DNA from: Nematostella vectensis
Lineage: Eukaryota > Cnidaria > Anthozoa > Actiniaria > Edwardsiidae
DNA: 64,000 bases
Assembly (NCBI RefSeq): GCF_932526225.1
Contig: NC_064046.1
Location: 8,171,219 to 8,235,218, forward strand
Reading direction: 5' to 3'
A program made the translations under genes and the position numbers. This document shows positions 22,722 to 34,895 of this stretch, one piece after another (within the stretch, counting starts at the first letter, position 1; the number at the start of each line of letters is the position of its first letter). The notes beneath the pieces are model-generated. The model was not told the origin of the DNA. It was given only the letters and a program-made list of their open reading frames with translations, and ran no database searches.

Positions 22722-25700
22722 TCACACCCGCGAATTCAAAAACCTTGCTATGGGGGAAGGCGACGCTTTCCTTAGATCAAGAAAATCCCCGTCCTCGTCC
22801 TTAGTCCCAGCTCGGTCACGCTTGGATGTCTTGATGTGTTTGTTGCATTCTCTCATGAGGCGAGCTTGAAGAGAAGCGAGTTTCCCCGACAATCTCTGGA
22901 CCTCCGTCTGTCAATCAAATAATATGGCACACTAAAACACAGGGAATCAGAAAAAATCTTAAGCAGAGTAACCCCTTTCCATTGGTGATATTGGTCAATT
23001 CTTGAGTTTTAGGGACTTTAACCCCTCCCCCTTACAAAATTAACTTTTAAATACCATTCTATTTCGATACCAGTCCTACTCATTAGTGAGTCACGTGAGA
23101 ATGTGCAGGTAGCCCGAGCATTCAGTTAAGCGTCTAATCTTAGAGTGTTCAGTTACATGTTAATTCTGCTCCGTAATTTGGCATCTTTTTAATTTCTACC
23201 ATGTCCAAATATTCCTTCATGGAAAGAGAAGAAGAAGATCGATTATTAGAGCTTAAAGACGCTACAACTTCAGACACTATAACTAAAAATGCAATGCAAA
23301 TAGAATTGGGCAAGATGGCGGATGCCATAACTATGACATAACAATGAAGAAAAGCTTAGCAGGCATCCGGCGACAACGAGATGATTCGCCCGACTCAAGG
23401 GAGCACGAGAAGTGCAAACGAGCCTGACTCAGCAAAACACGAGGATGACTCAGCAAAACACGAGGATGACTCAGCAAAACACGAGGATGACTCAGCAAAA
23501 CACGAGGATGACTCAGCAAAACACGAGGATGATATTATACCTTCAAGTCTTCATTCTCTCTTTCTAACACGCTGACATCCCCGGTGCATGTGGAGGGGCT
23601 GTTTGGCGACAGCTCGTGGTGTGCCTTCTTGCTACTGGTGAAGGACGAGCTAACTCCACGCAGCTTCATCTTACGTACGATAATACACTGAAATAGAACA
23701 CCAGAACACGTGAAAAAACGGATATGACGTCATGTCAACACGTGATAAGGCTTATCGCACCACGTGCATTACCTTTGGTACAAATCAGACGTCAGGCTTA
23801 TCACGTGTTTTAAGTCACGTGAGCATTACCTTTGGTACGAATAAAATACGTCAGACTTATTACATAGTTTTAATCACGTGAGCATTACCTTTAGTAGGAA
23901 TAATACGTCAGACTTATCACGTGGTTTTAGTCAACTAAGCATTACCTTACCTTTTCATTAGCTTTGTAACGAATATGAGGTTAGTCTTATAACGTGGTTT
24001 TAGTCACGTGAGCATTACCTTTGTAACGAGTATGAGGTCAGGCTTATCACTTTGTTTTAGTCACGTGAGCATTACCTTTGTAACGAATATTAGGTCAGGC
24101 TTATCACGTTGTTTTAGTCACGGGAGCATTACCTTTGTAACGAATATTAGGTCAGGCTTATCATGTGGTTTTAGTCACGTGAACATTACCTTTGGTACGA
24201 ATATGAGGTCAGGATTATGACGTGGTTTTACTCACGTGAGCATTACCTTTGGTATGAATATGACGTCAGACTTATCACGTGGTTTTAGTCACGTGTTACC
24301 TTTGGTACAAATATGACGTCAAGCTTATCTAGTGGTTATGGTTAAGTGTTACCTTTGGTACGAATATGAGGAGCATCATGACAGTTGCTATCATGTGAAC
24401 AAAGACAAACTCCACCGCGAACAGGATGTCGGGATTGGTGCTGCTCCGTGTAAGACCGCTAAGTAGAAAAAGTAAAATGGTGAGTTTCACTGGCGTTAGT
24501 TCCAGATAACAATCATTCAGTTAAAACGGGGTCAAGTCGATATTAATTTCCCTGTAGACTTAGCCGACAGAGCAAAAAAATGGCATGAAATTGTCCAATT
24601 CTAAATATATAAGCTCAAGATTCCGCATACAAGGAGTTCCTCTGACCAAAAGCTTGATTCCAAATTTTAATAAAAAATTTAGTAGATATGAAATTTAGAT
24701 ATTAGCGAGCAAAGTTGGCTTCTCCCTAAAAACGAGGAGAATTCATACTTTTGAACATTTTAAAATTGCGCTTCAAGCCTCATATCTCGAAGAAAAATCC
24801 ATTAGAAAAAAAAAACACTTTTAATATGTTGGTTTACATAACATAAGGAACCTCTATGCAAAAATTCAAGCTTACCGAAGTTAACCAGACCTTGTTTTGG
24901 GAGAACTTGCCATGTTTTTCCTATGTCACTTAGCCACGATAAAGGAATGTTTTCAAATAAGTATGTAATAAGCAAGCGTCCTGATTGAATTTTATTACCT
25001 GAGAATGGCGAAGAAGCAAACGACAAAGATAGCGTTGTAAATGGCCCAGCTTATGAATCGATTCTCGCCGTACGGAGAGGGCGCGTTACGCACGCGGTAA
25101 CAAAACCACAGGGCGACCACAAGGAGCAAGCCGTTGCCTGAAAACACAGGAAGCCCATCAATGGTTTAGGAGCTACAAGTCCATTCCTTGTATATTTAGT
25201 TTTTTTCATAAAGGGAGAGAAAATGATTAATTTTTTGTGCGGCTCTTTTACCAGTTAAAAATCAGTAAATGAAATCATGACACAATTTTGATTTGGAAAC
25301 CATCGTTTCCTGGCTCGTCCGGCTCATACCTTAAAAGGGTATTACACCATATTTTGGAGTGTGCTTTAAACCGGTCCTTCCTAGAATTGTAGCGCGAGTC
25401 AAAAACCTTCACTTAAACGTGCAGGATTTCGTGTTCAAGCGATTTTACTTGCCGTCTTCTTGAAAAAGAAAGGTGCCCTTTTGAGCCATTTAAGAAAACG
25501 ACAGTCTTTGATTTTTCATTTATAATCTAAGTAGCCTGCTTAAATGTGGTGGACTGATATATAATATCGCGGGGAAAAAATACAGAATTTACAATCGCTG
25601 AGGCCCGAAATAATCGCCTAAGATGAGCGAGAAACATTTGATGGCATGCAGGTTTAAATATAAGCAACTCACACATTACGATAGCGTGGTCAAACCAGTT

Positions 25701-28700
25701 GACCGAGCATCGATGATAAATCAGCTTGCCCACCGTGACTGAGCCCTCGACATGCGGTGGGATGGTCAGCGTCCAAACCAATAAGTATATGACGTAAGCG
25801 GCAGTCACAAGGGAAAGGTGCTTGAGCATAACCAAGTCAGTGACCTCCACTTTACGCGGCGTGCGGGCTCGGAATGTCGTTGATAATCTAACGAAGAAAT
25901 TGGGACACAAATAATAGGTGTGAAGGTTATTGCCTGTCGTAGTAAGCCAGTGGCGAGTGAGCGAAATGCCTGTGTTAACTAAAATACGTTGACTTTTTAG
26001 CTTTAAAATGCTTTAAGACTGACCGCTTTGGAAATTTCTGCACACGCAAATTCGCCTTAAAGGTATCGCTTCCATGTATTATGTAATGCTGACTATACCT
26101 ATAATTCAGATGTAATCTGCTACTGGTATAATAAACTTATTATTATCATTAGTATTTTCTACCAGTTATTTTCTATCAGTGTCTGAGAAGGGGGGGGGGG
26201 AGGGGTGCGCAGAATAGGTATCATATGGTAAAAGCATAGTATTTGAAGATTCTTTTATAAAAAATTGCCCCCCCCCCCCCTAGAGTACGCGCCTGGCACT
26301 TATCTATTGCTGCAATTCCCTTGAAGAAATGGTTACCATATAGCAGCAAACATTGTGATTTATTGCCTCCCTTAAACATAAAGTAGCATTGGCTTTAAAG
26401 CCATCAACGCACACGAGATATAATAGATAGAAAATATAAAGATCGATTAGAGCCGAAAGATTTCGAAGCGAAAGAAACGACAACTCGCCCTAAACCGCTC
26501 TCTTCAATCAAGGGAGTGACTGCGGCACACAGTAATGGAATACGATACGCACAATAAATTATATAATTGGTACTTAAGCTCATTATAACAACAACTACAA
26601 AACACGGACATGTTTAGGCACTTTGATGCGCATTTAATAGCGTTTTTACTCACTTCCATGTCTTGAGTGCGAGGGAACAGTACGCTAAGGCGAACCCAAT
26701 GTTTTGTAACCATGGGTACACTAGGCATGTGACGTCAGTAGGGGGGTTGATGTACAAGATGGCAAACTGAGAAAGAAAGTCAATATCTTTTCATGGTGAA
26801 AGTCAGATGTGGATTAGGTGCCATCGTTGATGCTTCTTATGGACATATTGGTAATCGTAGACAAATCGTAGACATGTTGGAGATCTGGAATGTCTACGTT
26901 AATACGCTTGTGCGTTAACACTCATGCCTATTCAACCTAATTCATAATTCTTCCATGTGGTCACTTAAGTAGAGTAATCTCCCTTCCAATGGTGATATTG
27001 GTCAATTTTCTTGAAAAATTAAACACCTTCCCCTATAATTCTCGGTGTGTTACGCGGCCTGTGTGATGTCTCGACGTCTGCAATGCTAGCATGCAAACAT
27101 TAGGACTTAAGTTAGTGGTTAACTTCGGCGCACCCTTGTTGTTTCCTAATGGTGTCATTACACTTATCGTTGCTTATTAGTTGGGTCGGGCAACCACGGA
27201 GAATTTATAAGAGGTTTTGTCATAAGATTGAAAAGTTTGAAAAAAAACTCAAACTGGGCTTTGAAAAGTAACATTTTATAATTCTATCTTACCCCACTGT
27301 ACACCAAAATAGCGCCAACTATAATAAGGATTAGTAGCACAGGACTTGACGTTTGAAAGACCTGAAAAACATATCAGAGAGTATTTAAAAATAGCTATTT
27401 ACACGCATCCAAAATGTGCATCCAAGGAAGTTAATAAGATTCTCCTCTATGCGATACCCACGTTCACTTCACATTTGAAGACATTCCTGCATATTCTTTT
27501 CCTTATGTTCTCACCCCCTTCTCCTTAGTCTTATCATGAAGCCCTGGCTCCACTCCGTTAAAACTTTAACCATTGCCTCGTATTCCCTCTTCCCTATCAA
27601 TCCACCTACCCCCTACTTTTTCAGCCTTTACTCCCAATATTCAATCCCTCCTTAATCCATTTTCAGCCAATACCAACCACTACACCATTAACCCCATATT
27701 TCCTCGCTCCCTGAAACCTTATCCACCTATCTTCCAATCCACCTCTCCCTCACAAACCTCCTGCTCCAACCCCCCTCTCCCCCGTCTTTTGCTTTCATCC
27801 CCCCCACCCTCCCCCCCACACACACACAAACCCCTTCAAACACAAACACAAACCACATACCTTGACATCTCTGTTCATCAGTACTATAATCCCCAGTCCC
27901 AACACTAACAGCGTGCACACTCCGTTTATCGCGACTAGCAGGGTCCTGGTACCAAGTGAAGGCACGTAGACGCACTTGCTATCATCCGTGCACTCGCTGC
28001 ATCCCTCGCTGCACCTCAGGCACTCGAAGCTATCATTGTACACGTTAGGCTGCCATCTCACCATCTTATCGTATTCGGCCTCGATGACGGAGCCATTGAA
28101 GTATTTTCTAGTGGAGGAGGGTTTGGGGAAGTAGAATCCTTTCTTGCACTCGCACACATAGCTGCCGCGCTTGAAACCTTCGTTAGGTATTGGAACGCAC
28201 TAAGAGGGGAAATAGGAAAGTTGAATTGGATTAAACTACTTTATTTTAAATGCCGTGCTTGAAACCTTCGTTGGGTATTGGAACGCACTAGAAGGAAAAT
28301 AGGAACGTTGAATTGGAGTAAATTACTTCCTTTTTAAATGTCGCGCTTGAAACCTTCGTAAGGTATTGGAAGGCACTAAAGGGAAAGAGGAACGTTGAAT
28401 TGGAAGTAAATTATTTCATTTTAGATATCGCGCTTGAAACCTTCGTTAGGTATTGGAACGCACTAGAGGGAAAATAGGAACGTTGAATTGGAGTAAATTA
28501 CTTCATTTTAGATATCGCGCTTGAAATCTTCTTTAGGTATTGGAACGCACTAGAGGGAAAATAGGAACGTTGAATTGGAGTAAATTACTTCATTTTAGAT
28601 ATCGCGCTTGAAATCTTCTTTAGGTATTGGAACGCACTAGAGGGAAAATAGGAACGTTGAATTGAAGTAAATTACTTCATTTTAGATGCCGCGCATGAAA

Positions 28701-31700
28701 CCTTCGTTGGATTTTGGAAAGCACTAGAGCAAAAATAGAAACGTTGAATAAGAATAAATTACTTCATTTTAGATGCCGCGCTTGGGCCTCCGTTGGAAGT
28801 AAAATACTTACTTGATGTTAGCTGGAGCACTTGGAACCTGAAGTGTCAAATCTCAGCAAGTGTGCATTATGAAGGTCATAGCTCACCTTAGTGGAAGGTT
28901 TACAGCGATGCGTACCGAGGAACTCCAGGAAACCCGTGACCTTGCTACCTTCGTACTCAGTCTTCTTGTCCGAGTCACACTGATTGATATCAATGTCATT
29001 GAGTTCAATGTCGATGCTGACCACGCCCCTGTGACGTCATAGAATATGAAAGAAGATTAAACAGTAGCCTGCGAGCCGGCTCTCCTGTGTGTTTTCGTTG
29101 TTCAGGATCTCTGTGGCATTCAATTAAAGAGCTTTTTCTGCTCGCCAGAGAAATCCCAGCCCCCCCGAAAACAAGGGATTTCCGAATTAACCAACTGGAA
29201 GCCGGCTAGCAGGCTAATTAAACATGCAAACAAGTAAGCTATTACTGATGAGTTGTTTAATTGTGATGTGTTAGCTATTTTTTTTGTGGTTCTGGCTCAT
29301 TCAAAAGTTTTAGACGATTTCGCTCAAAGCAACAGCATGGCATTTCCATCAAATTCTCTATAGTATTACATAACAATGTTGAGAAATTCATTTTTCGTGG
29401 ATAAAAATCCGCTACTGAAATACTACTCTTTTACCAGCATTAAAACAGGAACTGATCGATTATTTTTTTTGTGGAAAATGAAATGGCCCTCTTACCATTT
29501 TCAGACATCGAATGATCGCATTTTTTGTACTTGAAACTGGTGATTATTATTGTCTGATAATATGGGGTCATTTATTGTTTTGTTTTTCGTTTATTTTGGA
29601 AGAGAATTGCGTTCAATCTAGATGCTCTTCACAGCTCGGCGGTCTATTGGCAACTGAAGCCAACCATGGGCATCCTGCCTTTGCTAACACTTGATGACAT
29701 AAAATAATCTCAAAGGAAAACAACTCGTCTAATTATTTAAGCCCTTATTAATTCTCGTCTATTAACGACGGCGGTAAAAACCGTACCAACACCGTTAAAT
29801 AGGGAAGCTTATCAAATCACACAAGTCCCCGAAAGTTGAGAATCACTTGCAAATAACGATAATATTTTCCGTTTCGATAAGAAATTCCATTCCTCAATCT
29901 CCTCCAGGCATAAGTCTTAATAACTATTATCCCCCCTATCGCTTCCTGAGAAGGGTTTGACAGAAAATACATTCCTTTTAGTTGGCATACCCCTGGCACC
30001 AATATACAAAACCTTTTTTTTCGTATTTTCAAATTTTGAACTGGATACTTTTGTTTCCCTATGAATGGCGACATTAGCTCTATCCAAATTAGGGTTTAAA
30101 GAGAATTAGGGTTCAAATAGGAAGAAAGTAGCAATATAGTTCGTTTCACACTGTGAAAATATCCTTTGCGCTTTTGTAGAGCACTTTTATATCACTTAGA
30201 GTCTCGACGAGTTCCTTAAAAGAAAGGAAATGAATAAATGGGATGAACTTTATATGGACAGTTTAGAAAAACGCCTAACAGCAAGATCCGTCTTAAAAAA
30301 GAAATCCAATTTCAGTTCCATCTGAAGTCCATTCGTCCTGAAGCATTTGAGATAAAAGTAAAAAAGTTAGGGTTCATATATCAAATGATCAACAATAATA
30401 CAAAAGTACAGTTATAATATAACTTTCATGTTACACCCCCTTTTGTATACATAATAGCTTCAGCATATATTCAAAAAAGATGTAGATCGAAAATGGGTAG
30501 TAAATAAACCTCAAAGAAACGTCCTAAGTCGAAACAGAAACGAGATTACTTTCTTAACATAATTGATAATGTAAAACACTTGTTTTGGTTTATAAAATCG
30601 TCCTGGGACGGCGTATTCTTTTTAATGTTTCCAGGCAATCCGTGATTACATATACATTGTTTGCTATTGGGGCAGAATTTTGACTTCAATTCCAAACAGC
30701 TATAAAACGAACCAAATACAAGCTATAATTATAATGAAAATGAGTTATAATGAAAACAAACAAATATTCTGGACAGCGAAAGGAGAAAGTACACTTGTTC
30801 AGAAATTACGAAACACTCAGGAAACACTCTTGCGAGCTCGCTATTATATTTGGTTTGGCTAACAATTGCAGCTTTGTTTATTCTTTATTTACAGAAACTT
30901 GGACGTGTTCAAATTATATCATTCACATTCAAATCTCTGCTTCAAACGGAAATGAAACCCCTTTCGATATCGGTCACTTCCACTTTTTAGATACTAATAT
31001 TATCTCTAGCGCGATATTGATATTTCACACGAGCATTTCACGAGTGTATTAAAATTCTACTAAATGCTAGATCCTCGATTACTTATTGGGTCTCAACAAG
31101 AAAGCGTGAATAAATATATTCATGCCCTTTTGGTTTGAATGGTGAGAAGCGATTTATTATTTTTGAAAGTTTTCTGGCAACGTTTGCGGTACGAAAGTGC
31201 CTTAATGTAGCTAATTAATTTTACTTTCTAATACAAACCAAGTTTTTTTTAAATCACTTTTGTAAATGCATAAGATATGGCTACCCTTTCGACCCCTGTT
31301 CCAAACCACAGAAGTGGAAAATCATTAGTATTTATGGAAATATCTTTAAGACAATAAATAGAACAAAATAATCATACTCACAAAAATTGGCTGGTCTCGT
31401 TAAAAAATGGCGCCAAAAACGTGACCATCCAGCTCTTCCCGCCAAAGCAGTCAAAATACGGCCGCGTCCAGTGGCCTTCATTCTTCATATCCGTGACCAA
31501 AGGAATAGTTCTGTTATATATTGGATTAGCATGTGTAGCATTGTAGCGAGTAGAATAGAACTCAGTCGTTTGTTTAGGGACAAGATGTAAAGACCGTTCT
31601 TTAGTCTCCTTCCACCAAATGTCAGGGTTGTCTAAGTAGTCATGTTCTACAGAAATATCTTTAACATGCACGGCTCCGTTTAATGTCTTGTTCTTAAAAG

Positions 31701-32235
31701 CATAAGGGCAAAATCCTTTGGAGTAGTTTTTATATTGATTTCTTTCGAAGCAAACAACTGAACCATACACATTTGATGAAAATAGCACATTAGAGCGAAC
31801 TATCGTATACAGAAAGTTGTCGTTCTCCGCAATCGATAGATTATTACTTTCTTTAATTCTCCAGAGAGAAGTAAGAGCATTGGCAACCTCTACCACCAAA
31901 GAAGCTTCAGGTTTCCATCGATTGTTATCAAAAGAAATATTGAGGACGACTGACTGATTTGGTTTGCACTCGTTAAACTCGTCTATTATTCTTTGCACCT
32001 CTTCGACGTGATGAAGAGCTTGAATCAAAGCATCTTTATTATGTCTTTCTAAATCCTTGCGAACACGGAGAGGTTTGTTACCATGCAAAGGCAAATATGA
32101 CTCTTGGAGCTCCTCCAGCTCCTCAGGGGAATTGAACTTGCTCGACGTCTGCGATCTGACTTTGTAGCGTTCACCAACGACTGCGAGGTCGTATGACCCT
32201 AACAGAAGCACTGCGAAACCTAAAAATACCCACAT
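22722..32235 (-). CDS. GPR158-like: GPR158/GPR179-like class C GPCR, paralogue B, 10 exons
   Basis: Exons (minus order): 32235-31382, 29028-28887, 28199-27861, 27361-27293, 26766-26654, 25887-25673, 25137-24999, 24458-24353, 23687-23541 and 22907-22722 (TGA); 769 aa with consistent phase. Exon 1 gives a signal peptide (MWVFLGFAVLLLGS) and an N-glycosylation-rich extracellular domain with CFERNQYKNYSKGFCPYAF, NPDIWW and RPYFDCFGGKSWMVTFLAPF. Exon 2 has DINQCDSD and FLGTHRCKPST. Exon 3 is EGF-like (GFKRGSYVCECKKGFYFP, then CSEGCSECTDD) followed by TM1. TM7 ends in MMLLIFVPK, typical of class C receptors. The cytoplasmic tail (CIIVRKMKL...) leads into a coiled coil, LERENEDLKTEVQRLSGKLA and onward, across the last junction. 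Glycine sensing is known for human GPR158; the ligand here is not known. Two introns carry arrays of duplicated splice junctions. Intron 1 (about 2.35 kb) holds a MITE and nothing else I recognise. Confidence 0.87.
23426..23531. repeat. 21-bp tandem repeat (GACTCAGCAAAACACGAGGAT), 5 copies
   Basis: Five near-identical units lie in the intron immediately after the donor of the GPCR B tail exon (exon ends at 23541). They are not coding in this model. The unit includes TGACTCAGC, an AP-1/MARE-like motif, repeated every 21 bp; binding is speculative. Confidence 0.9.
23745..24362 (-). repeat. Array of about 11 copies of the TM7-exon 3' end plus splice donor (GPCR B)
   Basis: The true junction reads CTCATATTCGTACCAAAG|GTAACA (exon ends at 24353). 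Downstream in the intron a unit of about 58 bp repeats, each with a version of CATATTCGTACCAAAG|GTAATG followed by CTCACGTGACTAAAACCACG and TGATAAGCCTGAC. About 18 nt of coding sequence (residues LIFVPK) and the donor are copied in each. Middle copies are altered to CGTTACAAAG|GTAATG. Each unit also has one or two CACGTG E-boxes. Confidence 0.9.
26176..26294. mobile_element. Copy of the CAGGCGCGTACCCAGG MITE family (intron of GPCR B)
   Basis: A G-run is followed by GTGCGCAGAATAGGTATCAT and AAAGCATAGTATTTGAAGAT, then a C-run and the end TACGCGCCTG. The left end is decayed. Confidence 0.65.
28164..28804 (-). repeat. Array of about 8 copies of an EGF-exon splice acceptor plus exon start (GPCR B)
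   Basis: The true exon 3 begins CTTAG|TGCGTTCCAATACCTAAC (exon starts at 28199), coding CVPIPNEGFKRG. Upstream in the intron a unit of about 87 bp repeats seven more times, each with CTAG|TGCGTTCCAATACC...GGTTTCAAGCGCG. So the acceptor and first ~35 nt of the exon are copied, then intron sequence (ATCTAAAATGAAGTAATTTA and so on). No donor follows the exon piece in the copies. The most distal copies are the most diverged. Confidence 0.92.
29064..29216. mobile_element. Small fold-back MITE with 8-bp target duplication
   Basis: Ends TAGCCTGCGAGCCGGCT and AGCCGGCTAGCAGGCTA are inverted copies. ATTAAACA flanks it at 29056-29063 and 29217-29224. It lies in intron 1 of GPCR B. Ends resemble the element at 5144-5415. 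Confidence 0.82.
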
Positions 32236-33870
32236 ATCAGCTCCATAAACCTGATAGCTGGTAATTCATGGCGTAAACGAGGAGTTTTATGCCCGTAAAC
32301 ACGGCGATGTCATAATGCTTTCCTGATCAACTCAGTTAGAGAGAGGTTCTCGGTTGACTAACTTGCATCCTCCACTAATACAGCACTGATATTGACTTGG
32401 AGTCTCGTGTTTCGACCGGAAATGTACTTTGTAAAGGGCACATGTCAGAGCTTGTGTTTGTTATTTCTTTGTTTGGAATAATCATCTAAACCCTATTTTC
32501 TCACAGGAGCTTTCAGCTGTATTAAAATTAATGTTTTCACTTTCGATCAGATTTATAAATTTATTATGTTTTTTTTCTGCGAATCGTTTTCGATCTCGCG
32601 ATATTATATAGGCCGCGTGATTAATTTTTAATGTGAGTTGTAAAGATATGGGTTTTTATAACTTGCATCATTTGCCCGGCTGGTTATTAGGAACCACCGT
32701 TATTATGGCTTTAACAGCCTGCTTTCATTTTTACGTAGCCCATCTCTCAAGGATTTATCTCTCAAGGAATAGACCATACAATATGCTAATAAAGGCTTAG
32801 CGGTTAAAGTACCTAATTTTCATAACCTGTCTTTTGAACTTGTACCTTCGCATTTCTTATAGACAGCTAGTATGTGTCGCCTCGACCTGATCCCATTCTA
32901 ATTCCATGGCTGTAATGTAAATCTAATGGCTGTAAGGGAAAGGTAATTATTTACCGGAGGGGAGGGGTGGGAGGGCTGCTAAGTTGAATTTTCTGCCTCC
33001 AAAAATTGCGACCCTTATATAATATGTTTTAATACCACCAATCTGAAAAGTTAGTAGAGGGGGGAGAGGGGGAATTTACCTCTAAAAAAGATACCAAACC
33101 AAAGCAGCAGGCTTAAGCTTTTCTAGTTAAGTTACTGATACAAATTTTTTTTCGAATATTGATCAAAACTGCTCGATATTCTGTTGGAGCTTATTCTGTT
33201 GGAACTAGTGGCCAGAGAGGTCAAGTGTCGCGATGAAGGTAGCCACTTCTTTGGGATTCAAGTCCATTCATAAGTGTCCAGAGCACATTTAATTACCTCT
33301 TGAAGTAAACTGTATGCGTCTAAAGCAGCCAGTAGATAATTCTAATCTCGATCGCGCGCTGTTTTTGAAACCTACAACAAAACAGCTTCATAACATATAA
33401 TTTTTTTATAATATATATATATATATAATTCTCGATTTTAAATTATTCTTCGCTTCATTGCAATAGAAAACATTTCGCTAATATTTTATGGTATTGCCGT
33501 CTCTGAATTTTAACGTTGTTTTAGATTTTCCCGCCAAAACTTGAAATTATTCACTCGGGATTCAATCTCCTTTCGCGCGGCCATGAAAATTTTCAAAGAT
33601 CTGTAGAAAATTCAAAATTCAATCATATTCAATTCCCTTTTTAGAATTTGAATGTTTATCTATGCTTTCTTTTGGCTAGATTGATATAAGTGAAAGGATT
33701 AAATTATGCAGAAGGTATCGCAAAGGCTCTTGGGGTATTGCGCAAGAATGTCCATATCGCGAGAAGAAAAAAAAAACCAGTTGCATTATAACTGGGCTAC
33801 CACAGGTATCCCAGTAATAAACTTTAAAAGCACACTAGCAAACACACATCGGCACCAGTCGGGCCAAGAC

Positions 33871-34435
33871 TAGTCTTCTTGGCAGCCCCCAGGAGTCACA
33901 CAGCGCTTCCCGCCCGTAGGGGCTGCTCAGATACGAACTACATTCCTTTCCATTGTCTGTACATCAAGATGATGTCAAACGGCTAATCCAATCAAATGCC
34001 TCTCCATTGTACAATAGAGCCAATAAAAAAATACCATTTAACTGCCATTTTGTTTTGCCGCGAAGTCACTCCGGTTAGTGTCCTTATCCGAGAAGACTGG
34101 AAACACGCGAGAATAACTTCAACTCACTTGTGACATAAATTCGAATCAAAGCAGAAACCCGGAAAAAATCCCAAGTTTGAGCCGGGATTCGAACCTGGGC
34201 CACAGCGGTGAGAGGCCGCGGACACGCTAACACACTAGGCCACCCGTGCTTCCACAAGCGGATAATACACGCATCGTGATTGGTTTTATGTGCCATGGCG
34301 CGAACGGTTCTCGTAATATAGTACCCAAAATTTGATTGGCTACTAGTTGGAAAGGAATGTAGTTGGAATCTGAGCAGCCCCTACGGGCGGGGAGCGCTGT
34401 GTGACTCCGACCGCTGGGGGCTGCCAAGAAAACTA
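33871..34435. mobile_element. Fold-back element with perfect 9-bp target duplication (Mutator-like)
   Basis: Ends TAGTCTTCTTGGCAGCCCCC and its inverse (one mismatch in 20) continue as inverted arms of about 95 bp, including GCCCGTAGGGGCTGCTCAGA. GGCCAAGAC flanks it exactly at 33862-33870 and 34436-34444. The centre carries a tRNA-Glu-like segment (34178-34249, minus). No transposase is seen. Confidence 0.9.
34178..34249 (-). pseudogene. tRNA-Glu(CTC)-like sequence, probably SINE head or tRNA pseudogene
   Basis: On the minus strand, GCACGGGTGGCCTAGTGTG resembles a pol III A box and GGTTCGAATCC is a perfect B box. The anticodon region GGCCTCTCACCGC resembles tRNA-Glu with CTC. The acceptor ends (GCACGGG and GGCTCAA) do not pair, so it cannot be a normal tRNA. 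It lies inside a fold-back transposon, so it is either a nested SINE or a captured tRNA gene. Confidence 0.65.
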
Positions 34436-34722
34436 GGCCAAGACGGGACGCTGGTACAGTCTGTTACCTATGCAATACTAGAAGCCCTAGACTGCAAATA
34501 TCAATAACGCATCTATAAGGGCCTCAACCCCGTTATTGGGCTGTCATTCAAGGTATTTCTCGTGGGTACATGCCCTTGCCCTTTGTGTTTTCTTCCTAAG
34601 TTTTTATGTTTCACGAAATGCCCAGAGAATGGAGGATTTGTTGGGGATGCAAACACACTTATTGGTGAGCCTTTTATCGGCGAAAACACCTAAGATAGGA
34701 ATTTTGTCGCTATATCTTCGTG

Positions 34723-34895
34723 AGGCGCATACACGGGAGTGCTCAGGTTGCGCGCGCACCCCCCTCACCCCCCTTGGTGACCAAAAAGTGGGTCATTTCT
34801 GGGATCTTCAAATACTCTGCTTTTTCAATTTGTTTCCTATGGCTGTGCAACCCCCCCCCCCCCCCCTCCCTCAGCCAATCCTGGGTACGCGTCTG
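34723..34895. mobile_element. Copy of the CAGGCGCGTACCCAGG MITE family
   Basis: The right end is CCAATCCTGGGTACGCGTCTG-like, with a C-run before it. The core includes GTGGGTCATTTCTGGGATCT and TTCAAATACTCTGCTTTTTC. The left end (GAGGCGCATACACGGGAG) is diverged. Confidence 0.65.

Noticed and set aside
23331-23575. Repeat-coded frames (DSAKHED x5 and the antisense LLSHPRV x4)
   Set aside because: They come from the 21-bp tandem repeat in the intron after the GPCR B tail exon.
24008-24220. Plus-strand repeat frame ITFVTNIRSGLS
   Set aside because: It is the reverse complement of the duplicated TM7 donor array.
34178-34249. Functional tRNA gene
   Set aside because: The internal boxes and anticodon region look good, but the 5' and 3' acceptor strands do not pair, so it is recorded as a tRNA-derived pseudogene or SINE head.
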